Notes: a model not told the origin generated them from the sequence alone. A DNA stretch of 64,000 nt from Ophiostoma sp. CBS 140.51 (GCA_029298735.1 JANSLP010000080.1:1-64000), one strand, 5' to 3'. Shown: positions 1 through 11,776, numbered from the stretch's first letter. Made by a program: numbers and translations.

Positions 1-749
1 AGATCCAATCAAGCTTGCTGCCCTCAGTCCCCATCCTTCCATTGCCACCGGTCGTCGTCGTCGTCGTCGCTGCTCCCTTCCTCCCTTATTACAACCACAC
101 GTCAAAAAAACAAAACGAAGTGCAATATCTAATTCTAGATTATTACAACTTATTTGAGAAGAAAATACTGAGTCTAAGAACTGGTGCAAGTAGTAGTCCC
201 CACCATAAGTTTGGCATTGGTCGTCAATGACGTCACGTGATGGTCTTTTCCGGCTCCTGACTTTTGCCGTATCTCAATTTAATGGGGTAACATGATGATA
301 TTGGAGATAATGGAGCATCGTGAGAATAACACATAATGTTATTTACACTCGAAGGATTACTTTCACTGTCTCTCGGTTTGTGTGTACTTTGTTGCTCAAC
401 ACAAGGTCGACCTCAGCTTTAAGTGTTCGGCGTTGAGGTGGAGTGGAGATGACGCCCTGTAGCGCCCGCTGCGGGAGGATAACGCGCTAAAACTCAATTG
501 ATCGCGCTTTCCTTCTGAGTTTTCTTGGTGCCTGAGCAAAAGCTTGGAGCTCCTTCTTGGCGTGTACAAACGACAGCTCGTCTCACAAACGCTCTTTCCC
601 CGACTTCCACAGCTGGCACCTGCCTGTCTCGGTCATGTGTTGATTGCCCCTTATCTCGTCCTGCCCATACAAACATCAATCTTCTCTTTGTTCACATTCT
701 TTCCCACCACACACAAGACACACGAGCCATCCCCATACACACCGACACA
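1..749. other. Intergenic and 5' leader of the F-box gene
   Basis: No coding region is supported here. A GTC trinucleotide run lies at about 48-70. An 8-bp palindrome TGACGTCA (228-235) overlaps another palindrome TCACGTGA (233-240); these look like a CRE/bZIP site fused to an E-box. The last 200 bases are pyrimidine-rich, as in many fungal leaders. Short open frames here have no recognisable product. Confidence 0.6.
228..240. promoter_or_regulatory. Overlapping CRE-like and E-box-like palindromes
   Basis: The 13 bases contain TGACGTCA and TCACGTGA sharing the three bases TCA. The first is the consensus for CREB/ATF-type bZIP factors, the second an E-box for bHLH factors. It lies about 510 bases upstream of the F-box gene start. 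Binding is inferred from motif identity only. Confidence 0.4.
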
Positions 750-3323
750 ATGGCTGATGAGCACGTGGGTGGGCGTGCCTCGCTAATTACCACCGCCACC
801 ACCATGATTGGCTACTTCGACAGGCTGCCGCCCGAGTTGATGCTGGACATCCTCGGCAGGATGAAAATGCAAGAACTGGCTGTCTTGATGCAGTGCAGCA
901 AGGGCTTACAGGCCTACATTGAACCAGAGGTCTATCGCCACAAGTTCGTGCGCGACATCGCCATGACCTGGGCTATACGCAGCAGCAAACCGGGCCTCAT
1001 CCGCCGCCTCGTCAACAAGTATGGCGCATCGCCCTCATTTTACGGCGGCTCAATGGCCAACGACGATCTGATTGATGCTGTGCCTCACATATGGCGCAGC
1101 TTGTACAATCGCCCCAAGCTGACGCTGCTCACCGCCATGAAAAACCATTACGGTGCCGACGAGCTGCTGCGCACGTTGATTGAGCTCGGTGCCTGCCTCG
1201 ACCCATACGCCTGTGTACACTCTCAGAAAGACATCCGGGAGGTTAACTATCCCGAGGACAACATGAGCGAGATCTTGCACGACCAAGCGAGCCACTTCCC
1301 TCAACGACTCATGCGTATGCGGACGAGGGAAACAAGTCAACAGGAAGCCAAGCTCACCGCTTTCCGTTACTACTACGATACAGGTCGGGACTGGTTTATC
1401 AAGAAACGGGGTGCAGCACCCAGTATTCTCCATGCACTGCCGCGCCTGATCCGGTCTGACAATGATCTGCCCATCATTCAGCTTATCCTTGACAAAGAAG
1501 GTGTGCCGGTGGTCAAGGCAAACAAAGACAGACTCGCAAAATGGCAACGGATAAACAAAAACATTTACTCAGATGGAAGTAACTTCGGCAACGCCCATGC
1601 CATAGCGGTCAACGATGAAATAAACGACAACAACGACGACACATTGGACCAGACAAGTGCAGCCGATGTGCTTGAGGAGATATCAGTTGAAGATACACCA
1701 GAAGGTCGACCAAAAAGGAAGGACGACGAAAAAGAGAATGATGACAACAAAGACGATAAGACGACAGAAAAGCCGGAGCCAAACGAAGACACAGAAATGG
1801 GCAACAGCAAGGCATCTTCCAGCTATCCGCTCGTCGATCGCCCCGATCACTGTGGCCCTGACGCGGCTCCCATTTCACCATTGTCGGCAGCCGTTTTGTG
1901 TAACGCAATAAAAGTTTTTGATCTTCTGTTTCAGCGCGGTGCAGACATCAATGGCCCCCAGTTGGACTTCCGAAAACACGGCCCAACTACCCATGCCTTG
2001 CACATCCCCATTTTTGCCGCCGCCCATGTTCTCGCACGCCGAAAAACCCACAATACTGGCCCATTTTGGGTGTACAAATGTTACGCCATGGGGGCTGACA
2101 GCAATCACATGGCTCTGTGCAAGCTCTCGGGAAAGCATCGACCCTACAAGCCAGTATCTGAGTCGCTGGGCTATTACGCACAGGGCATGTCCTACCCCCC
2201 AATCGACAAAATCTACTTTTGGGCCACACCGATCGACGTCTTCATGGACTGCCTGTCCTTGCGGTATCTTCGACAACGAGTGCGCATTGAAGACGACGAT
2301 TTTGGTGGCGACGACATCACGTACAGTGCCCACTCAAACATGGCTGTCTTTCTGCAAAACCACGCAAGAGCAGATCTTGCAAGCAAACGAGCGCCGCCGC
2401 GGGTAAAAGACAAAAACAGAGCCAAAGAGGATGGCCCAGAGGACGTGAGCCAGATATACCCCGGTGAACCCACAGATCCGTTACTGGACGAGTGGTACGG
2501 CTGGAAGCGTGTTGTGTCCCCAGTGACACTCGAGATCCTTCTTGACCGCATAACCGTGTCCGGCATGGCACACCCGGTGGCGTCCAGCTATGCAGAACTT
2601 CTCAAGAGTATGTTCAGTAGCGGCTGGGAACAGGCTGCACGACTCATGTCCAAGTACGACGGACCGGCACCCGAGAGCCGGTTTCCATCATGGACATCTG
2701 GTGCCGAATCTGTCGGTCGCCGGACGCTTGCCATGCTGCTTCTCTGTGACGACCAGTCATCTTTACAGAGCAGAGAACTCCACCAATACATCGTGTATGC
2801 AGTGCGACGGGCAGACATGCTCTTCATGGACAAGGTTATCGACAACATTGAGCAGGTCTTTTCCGACCTGGCCTCGTTCATTGATGTCGAAGGGCCCTAT
2901 GTTCCAAATTTGGCAGACGACGACGTTGAGCTTCAGTACCACTATTTCAACAGGAGTGCCGCTCCAATGATAAATCGGTCACAGGCTACATACCCAGTGG
3001 AGGGATGGACCGCACTGCACGAGATCTGCCGGCTGTGGAATCTTCAGATGATTGCTTATGAGAAAAGCAGGATCAAACACAGCCCCGACTATCCTGTTCC
3101 CCGCTTTGCCAGGGAGACAGCGACCACGATGAAGCTGCTGGCAACTCTTGTTTTGCACAAGTTTCCCATACATCAGATGAGCGACGAGGAGATGGCGCCA
3201 TATGAGATACTGCTGAAGGACCCAGACTCTGACCTGTCCAAGGAAAGCGTCATGCTATTGCAATCGATTGGGCAGTACATGAAGACGGCAAGACTTGTCG
3301 ACCTCCTGGCAGTCAAGAAATAG
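750..3323 (+). CDS. F-box protein with ankyrin-like segments
   Basis: An 857-residue single-exon protein. I start it at the ATG at 750; the frame stays open upstream to about 525 but without an ATG. Residues 22-60 form an F-box (LPPELMLDILGRM followed by a leucine-rich second helix), which in this family binds Skp1 and recruits targets to an SCF ubiquitin ligase. Segments such as SPLSAAVLCNAIKVFDLLF with GADI, and GWTALHEICRL near the C-terminus, read like degenerate ankyrin repeats. A strongly acidic, Asn/Asp/Lys-rich low-complexity stretch lies around residues 290-360. This F-box plus scattered ankyrin layout is common in large lineage-specific families of filamentous ascomycetes. The target is unknown. 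The F-box call is good; the ankyrin call is weaker. Confidence 0.75.
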   Translation: MADEHVGGRASLITTATTMIGYFDRLPPELMLDILGRMKMQELAVLMQCSKGLQAYIEPEVYRHKFVRDIAMTWAIRSSKPGLIRRLVNKYGASPSFYGGSMANDDLIDAVPHIWRSLYNRPKLTLLTAMKNHYGADELLRTLIELGACLDPYACVHSQKDIREVNYPEDNMSEILHDQASHFPQRLMRMRTRETSQQEAKLTAFRYYYDTGRDWFIKKRGAAPSILHALPRLIRSDNDLPIIQLILDKEGVPVVKANKDRLAKWQRINKNIYSDGSNFGNAHAIAVNDEINDNNDDTLDQTSAADVLEEISVEDTPEGRPKRKDDEKENDDNKDDKTTEKPEPNEDTEMGNSKASSSYPLVDRPDHCGPDAAPISPLSAAVLCNAIKVFDLLFQRGADINGPQLDFRKHGPTTHALHIPIFAAAHVLARRKTHNTGPFWVYKCYAMGADSNHMALCKLSGKHRPYKPVSESLGYYAQGMSYPPIDKIYFWATPIDVFMDCLSLRYLRQRVRIEDDDFGGDDITYSAHSNMAVFLQNHARADLASKRAPPRVKDKNRAKEDGPEDVSQIYPGEPTDPLLDEWYGWKRVVSPVTLEILLDRITVSGMAHPVASSYAELLKSMFSSGWEQAARLMSKYDGPAPESRFPSWTSGAESVGRRTLAMLLLCDDQSSLQSRELHQYIVYAVRRADMLFMDKVIDNIEQVFSDLASFIDVEGPYVPNLADDDVELQYHYFNRSAAPMINRSQATYPVEGWTALHEICRLWNLQMIAYEKSRIKHSPDYPVPRFARETATTMKLLATLVLHKFPIHQMSDEEMAPYEILLKDPDSDLSKESVMLLQSIGQYMKTARLVDLLAVKK

Positions 3324-3410
3324 ACGTCTATTCAACGACAGAAGAAGCGAATTACCCGCAGATACGAAACTATCTACACAACAACACTATCCTGATCCTC
3401 CATCTCTGCC

Positions 3411-4523
3411 CTATGCATCCAAGGCCGGTGTATCGCCGTAATCGGTGATGACACCCTGGCCCATCTTGTCCCCCACCACACCAATGTCGTCGACGATACT
3501 GCGGATCTTGGCGACTTCATCATCCGTCAGCTTCACGTTTCCGGCTGCCGTGTTCTCGTCGAGATACGGGATCTTCTTGGTGCCCGGGATGGGGATGATG
3601 TCGTCGCCCTGGGCCAGCAGCCACGCCAGTGCCAGCTGGCCAGAGGTGCATGGAGGGTTCCTCTTGGCAGCCATCTCGGCAATGGTGTCGACCAACACAA
3701 GGTTCTTGGCAAAGTTCTCGCCCTGGTAACGGGGCACAGCACGGCGTAGGTCCTGGGGGCCAAAGTCATCGGCAGAGCGGATCTGGCCTGTCAAAAAGCC
3801 GCGGCCAATGGGCGAGTACGCAAAAGTTGTGACACCGAGCTCGCGGCACGTCTTGAGTAGGTCGGTGCTCTCCGGGCCTTCAATTTCGAGCGAAAACACA
3901 CTGTACTCGACCTGGACAGCGGCAACGGGTGCCACGGCATAGGCGCGCCGCAGGGTGGTCGACGACGGCGCCGAGAGGCCAATGTGGCGGATCTTGCCCT
4001 CGTCGCGCAACTTGGCCAACTCGGCCATTGTCTTCTCGATGGGCGTGACACCGTCGACGCGGTGGATGTAGTAGAGGTCGATGTAGTCGACGCCGAGACG
4101 CTTTAAGGACTTTTCGCAGCTGGCGCGGCAGTACTCGGGGGTTGACGTGATGGTGATGCCGGGTTCGTTGGTGTCAGGGCGGATACCGAAACCGAGGGCA
4201 AACTTGGACGCCAAGAAAATGTCGGCGCGGCGTTCCGGGTGCAGCGCAAACCACTTGCCCAACAGGTCCTCGCTGTCACCGTAAAAGTCGGCGGTGTCCC
4301 AGTTAGTGGCACCAATCTCCCAGGCGTGGTCAAGCACAGCTAGCCGTTCGTCGTCGGGGCTGTCAAACGTCAGTAGACAGAAGTAAATAAAATACTACGG
4401 CTCTTTCTTCTGAACATACCCTGGGGTGCCATAGGCAATGCTCAGGCCCATGAGGCCAAAGCCGACAGCAGGAATAGCCGGACCATCGCGGCCCAGCTTG
4501 CGTGTTGGAATTGCTGCAGGCAT
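3411..4523 (-). CDS. Aldo-keto reductase (AKR13/YakC-like)
   Basis: A 350-residue NADPH-dependent oxidoreductase in two exons: 4523-4420 and 4359-3411, with a 60-bp intron (donor GTATGT, acceptor GACAG). Splicing restores YGTPGPDDERLAVLDHAWE, the expected family sequence. The catalytic tetrad is visible as D56 (WDTADFYG), Y61, K87 (SKF) and H134 (YYIHRVD). The C-terminal coenzyme-binding part includes IPIPGTKK. Members reduce aldehydes and ketones; some fungal relatives act on aromatic aldehydes or pyridoxal. The substrate cannot be read from sequence. It is divergent from the TPR-SET gene across about 740 bases. Confidence 0.9.
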
Positions 4524-5263
4524 TGTGTGGTGTTGGATTAATGAGTAAGAATTGAGAAGAAGATCTTGAAACCGGGCTGCTTTGATTAATCTTTTGAGGC
4601 GCTTTACCTCCCACTTATATAACAGTCGCATACTCTAGATCCGGCCGACAGATGCATGTGTGGAGAAGCTCAGTCGTGCGGCGCCATCATTCCGAGAAGA
4701 GGAAAAGCAGTCAAAAAAAGTGTCATGGTCTAAATATTGGGGTAGAAGACGGCCCATTTGGCTGGACGAATACATCCGCGGAAAGTTGGGGTAGCGGGGA
4801 AGAGGAAGAATGACAATGATGGCATCCTGGTCAACGAATCGCATCTGTAGCATTGAGCCGCACAAGATTTTGAACACTGTTTGCAACACTTGTAATGTTT
4901 GTGGGAATTATTTTCAGGTCTTGAAATTTTTGCTTTTGGCTTTCACGTGGCATGGACGGCATGGACAGCTGGCGGCGCCCTCATTGTCCAGTCTGACACG
5001 GCTATATTGGATACTGCTAAAGCGATAGCATTCTCCCGCTCGCTACCGCATTCACATAATTAATTTACCACAGACATCCGTCTTCCAGATAACGACAAAA
5101 TGTGGCTCTCCACGGAGGGCGAGGTCCGAAATGACACCTTTCTGTGTTGAAGCTCGCGGGGGAGCTTGTGGATGAGAGAGCTCATTCAAATATGTTCATC
5201 TGGACGACTCTCTTTGTTGTTTATGAATGATATAGCGTATCACTTCAGAGTCAAAATCTTACA
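4524..5263. other. Divergent intergenic region (AKR / TPR-SET)
   Basis: A shared promoter region for two divergently transcribed genes. It holds one CACGTG E-box at 4944-4949. No conserved coding frame or RNA gene was seen. Confidence 0.5.
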
Positions 5264-7522
5264 ATGGCTGTCAACACCGGAGTACCCTTACCTGCTCTGC
5301 AGCAACTGCAGCTGCACGATGGCAACCTACCGAAGGGAGTTGACGATCCTACTCCCCTCATCGGCCAACTGTCTCCCAAGCGAACTTCCCAAAAAACTCT
5401 TGTCAAACGCCACAATGCGCATCTCAAAACGCAAGAGGCTGCATCGACCAGCGACAACGACCCACGTCCTGTCAAGCAGGTCATTTTGTCAGAGGCCTAC
5501 CCTGCATGCTGCAAGTCGCTCCGCGAGCTGGAAGCCATTCCACTCGCCTCTCTCAAAGTGGAGACACACCACCGCGGCCAGATGGTGATTGTCAAGGCTG
5601 TGACGGCCGCCTACCGCGGTGTCGGGTCCGTTTCCGTAGCAGTCGACGCTGCCGGTGACGCCGACAAGCTGGCCATCTACAACCACAGCGACACGTCATT
5701 ACTGTCCAACCTGCCCGCCGGTTGCGTTGTGGCCGTCAAGGAGCCGTACTACAAACGCAATGATGGGATGTCAGCTTCGGACTATATGATCTGTGTAGAT
5801 CATCCATCAGACGTCATCCTCTTACGATTTGACGACCCACTGGTGCCTGAGGAGTTGCAATTGTCGGCCGTGGATCGGGCTGCCCTCGATAAGACGCCGG
5901 AAGAGTGGCGCTCAACAGGCGATTTGGCGTTTCTGCAGCGAGACCTGCCGACGGCGGCGTTTTGTTATACGGAGGCGTTGGTCTCAAAGGAGGAGAAGAC
6001 GGCATCGTTTACGGCAGGCATTTATGCAAAGCGGGCTGGTGTTAACTTATTGCTCGGACGCTATGATGGCGCTCGGGACGATGCCCTGGCGTCGTGCACC
6101 GGCAATGCAGCGACAGACTGGCGGGCATACTTTACAGCCGCCAAGGCGACCTATGGCTTGTGTCATTACGAAGAGAGCCGGAAATACTTTGAGAAGGCAC
6201 TCCAAACACAGAAGAGTGTCTCTCCGACCGTCGATGCCGCCCTCCAGAGAGAGTATAATCGCTGCCTGGCCCGTGTCCGTGAAGAGACCGAGGGCACCGA
6301 TGACGCCTACGATTTCCCGGCCATGTATTCCTCGCTCAGTCTACAAAAAAACCAGGTGCACCTGGACCGCGGCAGCTTTTTGAGAAAGACACAAGTGCGC
6401 CACTCAGACTTTCACGGCAACGGCCTGTTTGCCGTCGAAGACATTGCAGTGGGTGACCTCGTCTTTGTTGAAAAGGCAGCGTTCATGCCCAACCAGTACT
6501 TTGAGCCCACACGCGCATCGGCCGCTCTCTATGCCACCATGGTCCGGCAAATGTGCGACAATCCATCGGTAGCAGCTGAGGTGCTGCAGCCTCTATATGG
6601 CGGCGAATTGGAAAGGACGGGGAAGGAGGGCGAGATTGTCGATGGAGTCCCGGTCGTTGATGTCTTTCTGGCCGAGACAATCCGGCTCAAGAATTGTTTT
6701 TCGGCACCTCTCTCCACACTCGACGACACCCGCCCCGAGACGGGCCCTTACCAAGAAAGGGCACTCGCCAAAGGACTATGGAAATACGCGTCGTACCTTA
6801 ACCACAGCTGTGTGCCTAACACCATGCGCTCGTTCTTGGGTGACGTTCTCATCAGTCGCGCCATCCGTCCCATAAAGAAGGGTGACGAGCTCTTCCAGCA
6901 GTACATCCCCGTCAAGGCCGATGTCCGTGCTCGGCAGGCAGAACTGCAGGCAGGCTGGGGCTTTGTTTGTCAGTGTCCGCTGTGCCAGACTGAGACAACA
7001 GAAGCAGCTCAAGCAGGCCATGCGCACCGCCGGTCACTTTTGATGGCGGCCGAGAAGCTTGCTTCGAAACACCTGCCGCACCGGTTCCCGCCCGACTCGG
7101 CCGTCCGAACAATGGAGAAGCTGTCGAAACAAATGGTGGCAAGCTACGACGAGGCTGGCGAGGTGTACGGCGATGGCCAGCCTCGTCTCGGACTGGTCTA
7201 CCCGACAATGTGGCTGCTGAGGGCACATCGATGCCGCAAGAGGCACGTCAAAGTGGCGCAGTACGCGGAGCAGACATTGCGGTGCTTTGGATTTGGGAAG
7301 CCGGAGGTCGATGGTGGCCCCGCCTCAATGTACAGCCAGCCGGGCGGGCCTCTTCACACGGTTCACGTTGTGAGTGCTTTGGTGATGGGCCGCGAGGCAC
7401 ATCGGGCGTTGGGACAGACAAAGGAGGCTGAGGCGTTTGACGCGGCCGGAAAGCTTGGATTTCGCATGGTCACAGGATTTTCAGAGGACGTCAAGGCCAT
7501 TAACGAGGAGGAGGGAAAATAG
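5264..7522 (+). CDS. TPR and SET domain protein (SMYD-like, putative lysine methyltransferase)
   Basis: A 752-residue single-exon protein. Residues about 210-340 are TPR-like helices. A SET domain spans about 378-548: it begins at the conserved HGNGLFAVEDI, has the catalytic-core NHSC motif at 513-516, and ends with GDELFQQYIP. A Cys-rich post-SET element follows (CQCPLC, 569-574). SET proteins transfer methyl groups from S-adenosylmethionine to lysines. The long insert between SET-N and SET-C resembles SMYD proteins, but I see no MYND zinc finger in the insert; TPR-SET proteins without MYND are common in filamentous fungi. Substrate unknown, histone or non-histone. The ATG at 5264 opens the whole frame. 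Confidence 0.85.
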   Translation: MAVNTGVPLPALQQLQLHDGNLPKGVDDPTPLIGQLSPKRTSQKTLVKRHNAHLKTQEAASTSDNDPRPVKQVILSEAYPACCKSLRELEAIPLASLKVETHHRGQMVIVKAVTAAYRGVGSVSVAVDAAGDADKLAIYNHSDTSLLSNLPAGCVVAVKEPYYKRNDGMSASDYMICVDHPSDVILLRFDDPLVPEELQLSAVDRAALDKTPEEWRSTGDLAFLQRDLPTAAFCYTEALVSKEEKTASFTAGIYAKRAGVNLLLGRYDGARDDALASCTGNAATDWRAYFTAAKATYGLCHYEESRKYFEKALQTQKSVSPTVDAALQREYNRCLARVREETEGTDDAYDFPAMYSSLSLQKNQVHLDRGSFLRKTQVRHSDFHGNGLFAVEDIAVGDLVFVEKAAFMPNQYFEPTRASAALYATMVRQMCDNPSVAAEVLQPLYGGELERTGKEGEIVDGVPVVDVFLAETIRLKNCFSAPLSTLDDTRPETGPYQERALAKGLWKYASYLNHSCVPNTMRSFLGDVLISRAIRPIKKGDELFQQYIPVKADVRARQAELQAGWGFVCQCPLCQTETTEAAQAGHAHRRSLLMAAEKLASKHLPHRFPPDSAVRTMEKLSKQMVASYDEAGEVYGDGQPRLGLVYPTMWLLRAHRCRKRHVKVAQYAEQTLRCFGFGKPEVDGGPASMYSQPGGPLHTVHVVSALVMGREAHRALGQTKEAEAFDAAGKLGFRMVTGFSEDVKAINEEEGK

Positions 7523-8101
7523 TTAATAAGTGGGGAAAAAAAGATGTAAATAGTGAGATAGTGTCTCGTCTGTTTGGCAGTGTGAGTTTGAGCGAAACGC
7601 GGATCGGACTTTATGATAATCACCGAAATTTCCGTTTTCCTGATGGTCGCTGCCCGATTAGGAAACCCGGATCTGTCAGTGCCCTGTCAGCACCCAATGA
7701 ACGCCCAATCAGCCCACTGCCAGCCTGCTGTCAACGTCATCCTGGTCATGTGATATAAACTCCGATCTCACTTGTTTGCTGCCTTTGCCCTGTCGCGGGG
7801 AGAATATCTTTCCTGATAAGTCCGGTTCTGTCGTGCATGCATCGCCAGGGACCTTTCCAACTCCCAACTCTCCTTCCCACCCACCACCACACACAATTGC
7901 TTTCTTCTCCAGCAAAAGTCGACTATTGAATTTTTTGCGGGAAACGGCTGAAATCGATACGGTTTCACCTACGGACGACGAAAGTCCTTCCGCCCGCGAG
8001 AATTCGAGAACTGGACACCCCCCGACTGCGAACGGCAACTTTATTTAGAGAACTCCAACTTTATTTATTCTTCAAAAACACCCTCTCCCCACCCTCCACT
8101 C
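7523..8101. other. Intergenic region and leader of Zn2Cys6 gene
   Basis: This 579-bp stretch separates two genes on the same strand. Two CCAAT boxes (7694-7698 and 7705-7709) and a TATA-like GATATAAAC near 7750 suggest the core promoter of the downstream regulator. No coding content was seen. Confidence 0.5.
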
Positions 8102-11100
8102 ATGCCCCTTGGTAGCGTCTCCCCACGGTCGGCGGCGACCGGTGTTGGAAACGCCTTTTCTGGCTCTGCTGCTGGCGACGACCGGGCCAAGGCAACGGCC
8201 AAATGGGGCGCCGCGTGCGCGTCGTGTGCCGCCGCGAAAGCAAAATGCATCCGGACAAATGAAGAGCCCGGCTCGAAATGTGATCGGTAGGTCAATCACA
8301 GTGTTCACATATTTTTTTTGGTCTTTCTTGTTTTGGTTACGCGTCGTGAACTGTGTGCTGCTTTTTTGGCGGCTGCCTGTGATTTGGAATCCTTATCTTG
8401 TTTGTTGCTTTGTATATGTGCATCGACATGTTTGACAACAAACACATTCACGATACACCTCACTTTATTCACTTATAAGTCACACCTTGAAAGCATGACT
8501 AACAAAGACAGCTGTGAACGTCTCTTTAAGGACTGCACTGACCAGATCCACCGCCCGCGCAAGAAGCGGGCCAGCAAGCCATCGTAAGTCGATATGTGTT
8601 GCACCAGTTTGCGAATTTCGCTTTGTCTCGCATCTTCCTGCCGTTTTATGTCTCTATCCTGTGCTCCCCCGCTCCGTTTGTTGTTCCTCCGTCTCCTTAG
8701 ACTCCATCTCCCTTTCCAAATACACCTACACTTCACTCCCACTTGGCATCTTTTCTACTTCTACTTCACTGCATGCTCGCTTGTTGGTGACCAATCTTGG
8801 CTTGCCGTGGCGTCTTTAGATTCTCCACTTGCCGTCTTTGTTTCTCCATTTTCCATTTCCATTCCCCATCTTCCACTCTGTTTATTGTGCCATCTCCATC
8901 TTTAATTGTCCCATGCCCGTCCGCCGCCCCCATCTACGACGTACATCTCCCCGATGCGGACATTCTACACCGTCAAAAGTCCGCTTCAGAGGAATATGAG
9001 TCGTGCCTACAGAGCACTGAACAACATGGATAAACAATACTGACCGGCCAGAAAAACGGCACAACTCGAAGAGCGTCTCAACGGACTGGTCGACCTGTTG
9101 AGAGCGTCGGGTGAACTGCCAACAAACGTCGCCAACGCGGCTGCCGCCGCCGGTGTTTCGATATCAACGGGAAGGGCAACGTCTTCCACAGCTGACCGGC
9201 CCGAGTCAACATCGACGGACTCGCCCACCAATGCCGCGTCTGTCCGTTCCGGCTCGGCTCCGTCTGGACCGTCCACCAACCCGTCTCCCCCTGACACTCG
9301 CGACTCGCGTGATGTCCGCAACATCCACAATATTCGTGATGACTACCCGGATCAAGATGCACGCGACAGAGAACCGCGTGATGTGCGCCGCGAAACCGTG
9401 CCCAACACCACGCCAGCCACTATCCCGTCGACTTACAACTCGTTTGCGCCACCGTCGTGTATCTGCCGGCCCGAGATTGGTGACACCATCACGGATGCCG
9501 TCGAGTCGGACGAGACCCTGCTACAAAAGTATCTGACGCATATGCAGCCGCTAGCACCGATTGTGGTGCTTCCTAAATCGGTTACGGCAGCTCAACTAGC
9601 CGTTGACCGTCCATTCCTGTTCCTCGCCATCCGGACCGTGGCCTCGGTCGACAACTACCGGTCCATGCAAGGATTAATGTACCAGCTGATCAACCATGTC
9701 GCGGACTACATGTTGTTGAGAGCAGAGCGCTCCCTCGATCTCGTCCAAGGCTTGCTCACCATCATGTCCTGGTACCACCACCACTGCATGATGCACGCCC
9801 AGCTCGGCAACTTGCTGCACCTGGCGTCGAGTCTCGTTGCGGACTTGAACCTGGCCCGTCCTGCCCGTCTAGCGGAACGTACCGACCTCATGGTCCTGCA
9901 CCCGAACCCGCCGAGCCCGCGCACCCACGAAGAACGCCGTGTGTTGCTGGGCCTGTGGTACATCCGCTCGTGCGTGGCCCTCTGTTTCCAAAAGACGGAG
10001 CCCATGCGGTTCACGCCGTACATTCGGCAGTGCATGCATGAGCTGGAGGAAGCCAAGGAAGTACCATCGGATGCCGTGCTCGTGGCCATGGTCCGCATGC
10101 AGCTGCTGGCCGAGAAGATGGGCGCCTTTAACAGCCGCGAGGAGTCGGCCGACGACGACATCCCGCACTACCCACGAGCACCGAAAGCGGCATACAAGAT
10201 TGCGTTCCGCAGCGAGCTGGACCAGATGGTGGCATCGTTCTCGGCCGACGTGAAGAAGCATGTCATAATCGAAAGTCACGTTTGTGCCATTACTCTACGA
10301 CTGTATGAGCCGCCGCTGTTGGATCTGCCACTGCTCCGTAAACTGTCGACATCCTTGACATCGGCTTCATCGCCCATGATGGCCACAGCACTCGACATGC
10401 TGTACAGCGCCCGCACCGCCCTGAACGGCTTTTTTGATCACTTCTTCTCCATTTCCATCCACATCTACCAGTACCTGCCTATCCCGCTGTATGTCCACCT
10501 AATCTACGGCATCACCATGCTCAGCCGATGGGCACGTTTGATTGGACCGACACGACCGGCGAATGCCAACAATAACGCTGCCAACCTACGCGGCCCAGCA
10601 TTTGCCAACAAGGATGCTTCGGCAGGAAACACGCCGGTAACATCTTCCACCGAGTCGGGGACGGGCACTTCTGCCGCCAACAACGGCGCCTCTTCCTCCT
10701 TTGTCTCAACACCCGATCTCGATCTCCGCGACCCCAGCCACCGTCTGGTCCCGGGCCAGGGCGCTGCTGCCACAAAACCAGGCCTCGGTGGCCTCGGTGG
10801 CGGCCCTGTCACGTCCATTCCCTTTCAATTCATCCCAGGAATGGACGCTCGTGAACTGCAGCGCGACCCCTCTCTCCTTAAGGCTGTGGCTCGCCTTCGA
10901 GAACACATGCGCCAACAGCCTGACCTGCAGCTGGATATCCCCGCAACCTTGGCCACCATCTGGGACAAGTTTGAGCAGTCGAACCGGGAGATGCGTGCAT
11001 CGGGTGCGGCCAAGTTTGGCGATTCGGTCGGGCGAGGCATGAACGTGTGGGACCTGACGGCGAGAAAAATTGCTATTATGCGGTTCAAAGTGGGACGGTA

Positions 11101-11776
11101 CCTGGACGGAGCAACAACGGGTGCAATCGGGGGTGCCAACGACAGTGCCGGAGGTTCTGGGGGTGCAGGTGGGACTGGTGCCGGAGGCGACGCTGGAACG
11201 GCACGCGACAGCAACACCACCAACGTCGCTAACAACACAGCGTCCAACACTGCTGCACCGCCGGACCAGCAACGACAGCCGCCGGCCTTTTATTCATACC
11301 TGCCCTACGCACAGCAAATGTTCATTCCTGGGAGCGGTTATTCACAGCAGTCGCAGACTTCATCGCAAACAGAGACGCCGGCGTCGCATCAGCAGCAGCA
11401 GCAGCAGCAGCAACACCAACAGCAGCTGCCCATCCACACGGCCCACACGGCCCACACAGGAATGACGTTTGGCACGACTGTGACAGGAGGGACGCCATCA
11501 CAGGCACAGCAGACACCTACAGGTACTTCTACTACTGGTGGTCCCCCTCCTATGCCCCTCAATGGCCTTCCGCCCGACATGGCTGGCTATGCGATGGGCG
11601 GTTCAGGCGTCCCTGGCGGCGTTGGCGCTGGCTTGGGTGTGGCCGACATCAGTTTTGGCCTGGGGAACCTTGAGGGCTGGGAAAACGACCCCTTGTGGGG
11701 CGCGGACCTCTTTGGCACAGGGCCCGATCCGGCCATGTGGGCCGAGAACATGGACTGGGTCGCGACTTTGGGTTGA
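8102..11776 (+). CDS. Zn2Cys6 transcription factor with Fungal_trans-type middle region and polyQ C-terminus
   Basis: Three exons: 8102-8286, 8512-8583 and 9052-11776, giving 993 residues. Both joints restore frame. The first splits the zinc cluster, which reads C39-x2-C42-x6-C49-x10-C60-x2-C63-x6-C70, a textbook Gal4-type binuclear cluster. It is followed by a basic linker (RKKRASKPS) and a leucine-rich dimerisation-like segment (KTAQLEERLNGLVDLL). Residues from about 200 to 520 resemble the fungal regulator middle homology region. The C-terminal third is low complexity, with Gly/Ala/Asn-rich stretches, a glutamine run encoded near 11391-11427, and a Trp/Asp-containing tail that could be an activation domain. 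The second intron, 468 bp, is long for this window. The targets are unknown. Confidence 0.87.
11391..11427 (+). repeat. CAG repeat encoding glutamines
   Basis: A CAG/CAA run interrupted by CAC encodes Gln with a His inside the C-terminal region of the Zn2Cys6 regulator. Such tracts vary in length between strains. Confidence 0.8.

Noticed and set aside
11391..11427. Short direct repeats suggesting a CRISPR-like array
   Set aside because: They are coding trinucleotide repeats in a eukaryotic gene, with no spacers.
3411..11776. Aldo-keto reductase plus Zn2Cys6 regulator as part of a secondary-metabolite cluster
   Set aside because: No polyketide synthase, NRPS, terpene cyclase or tailoring P450 is nearby. 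A lone reductase and regulator do not make a cluster.
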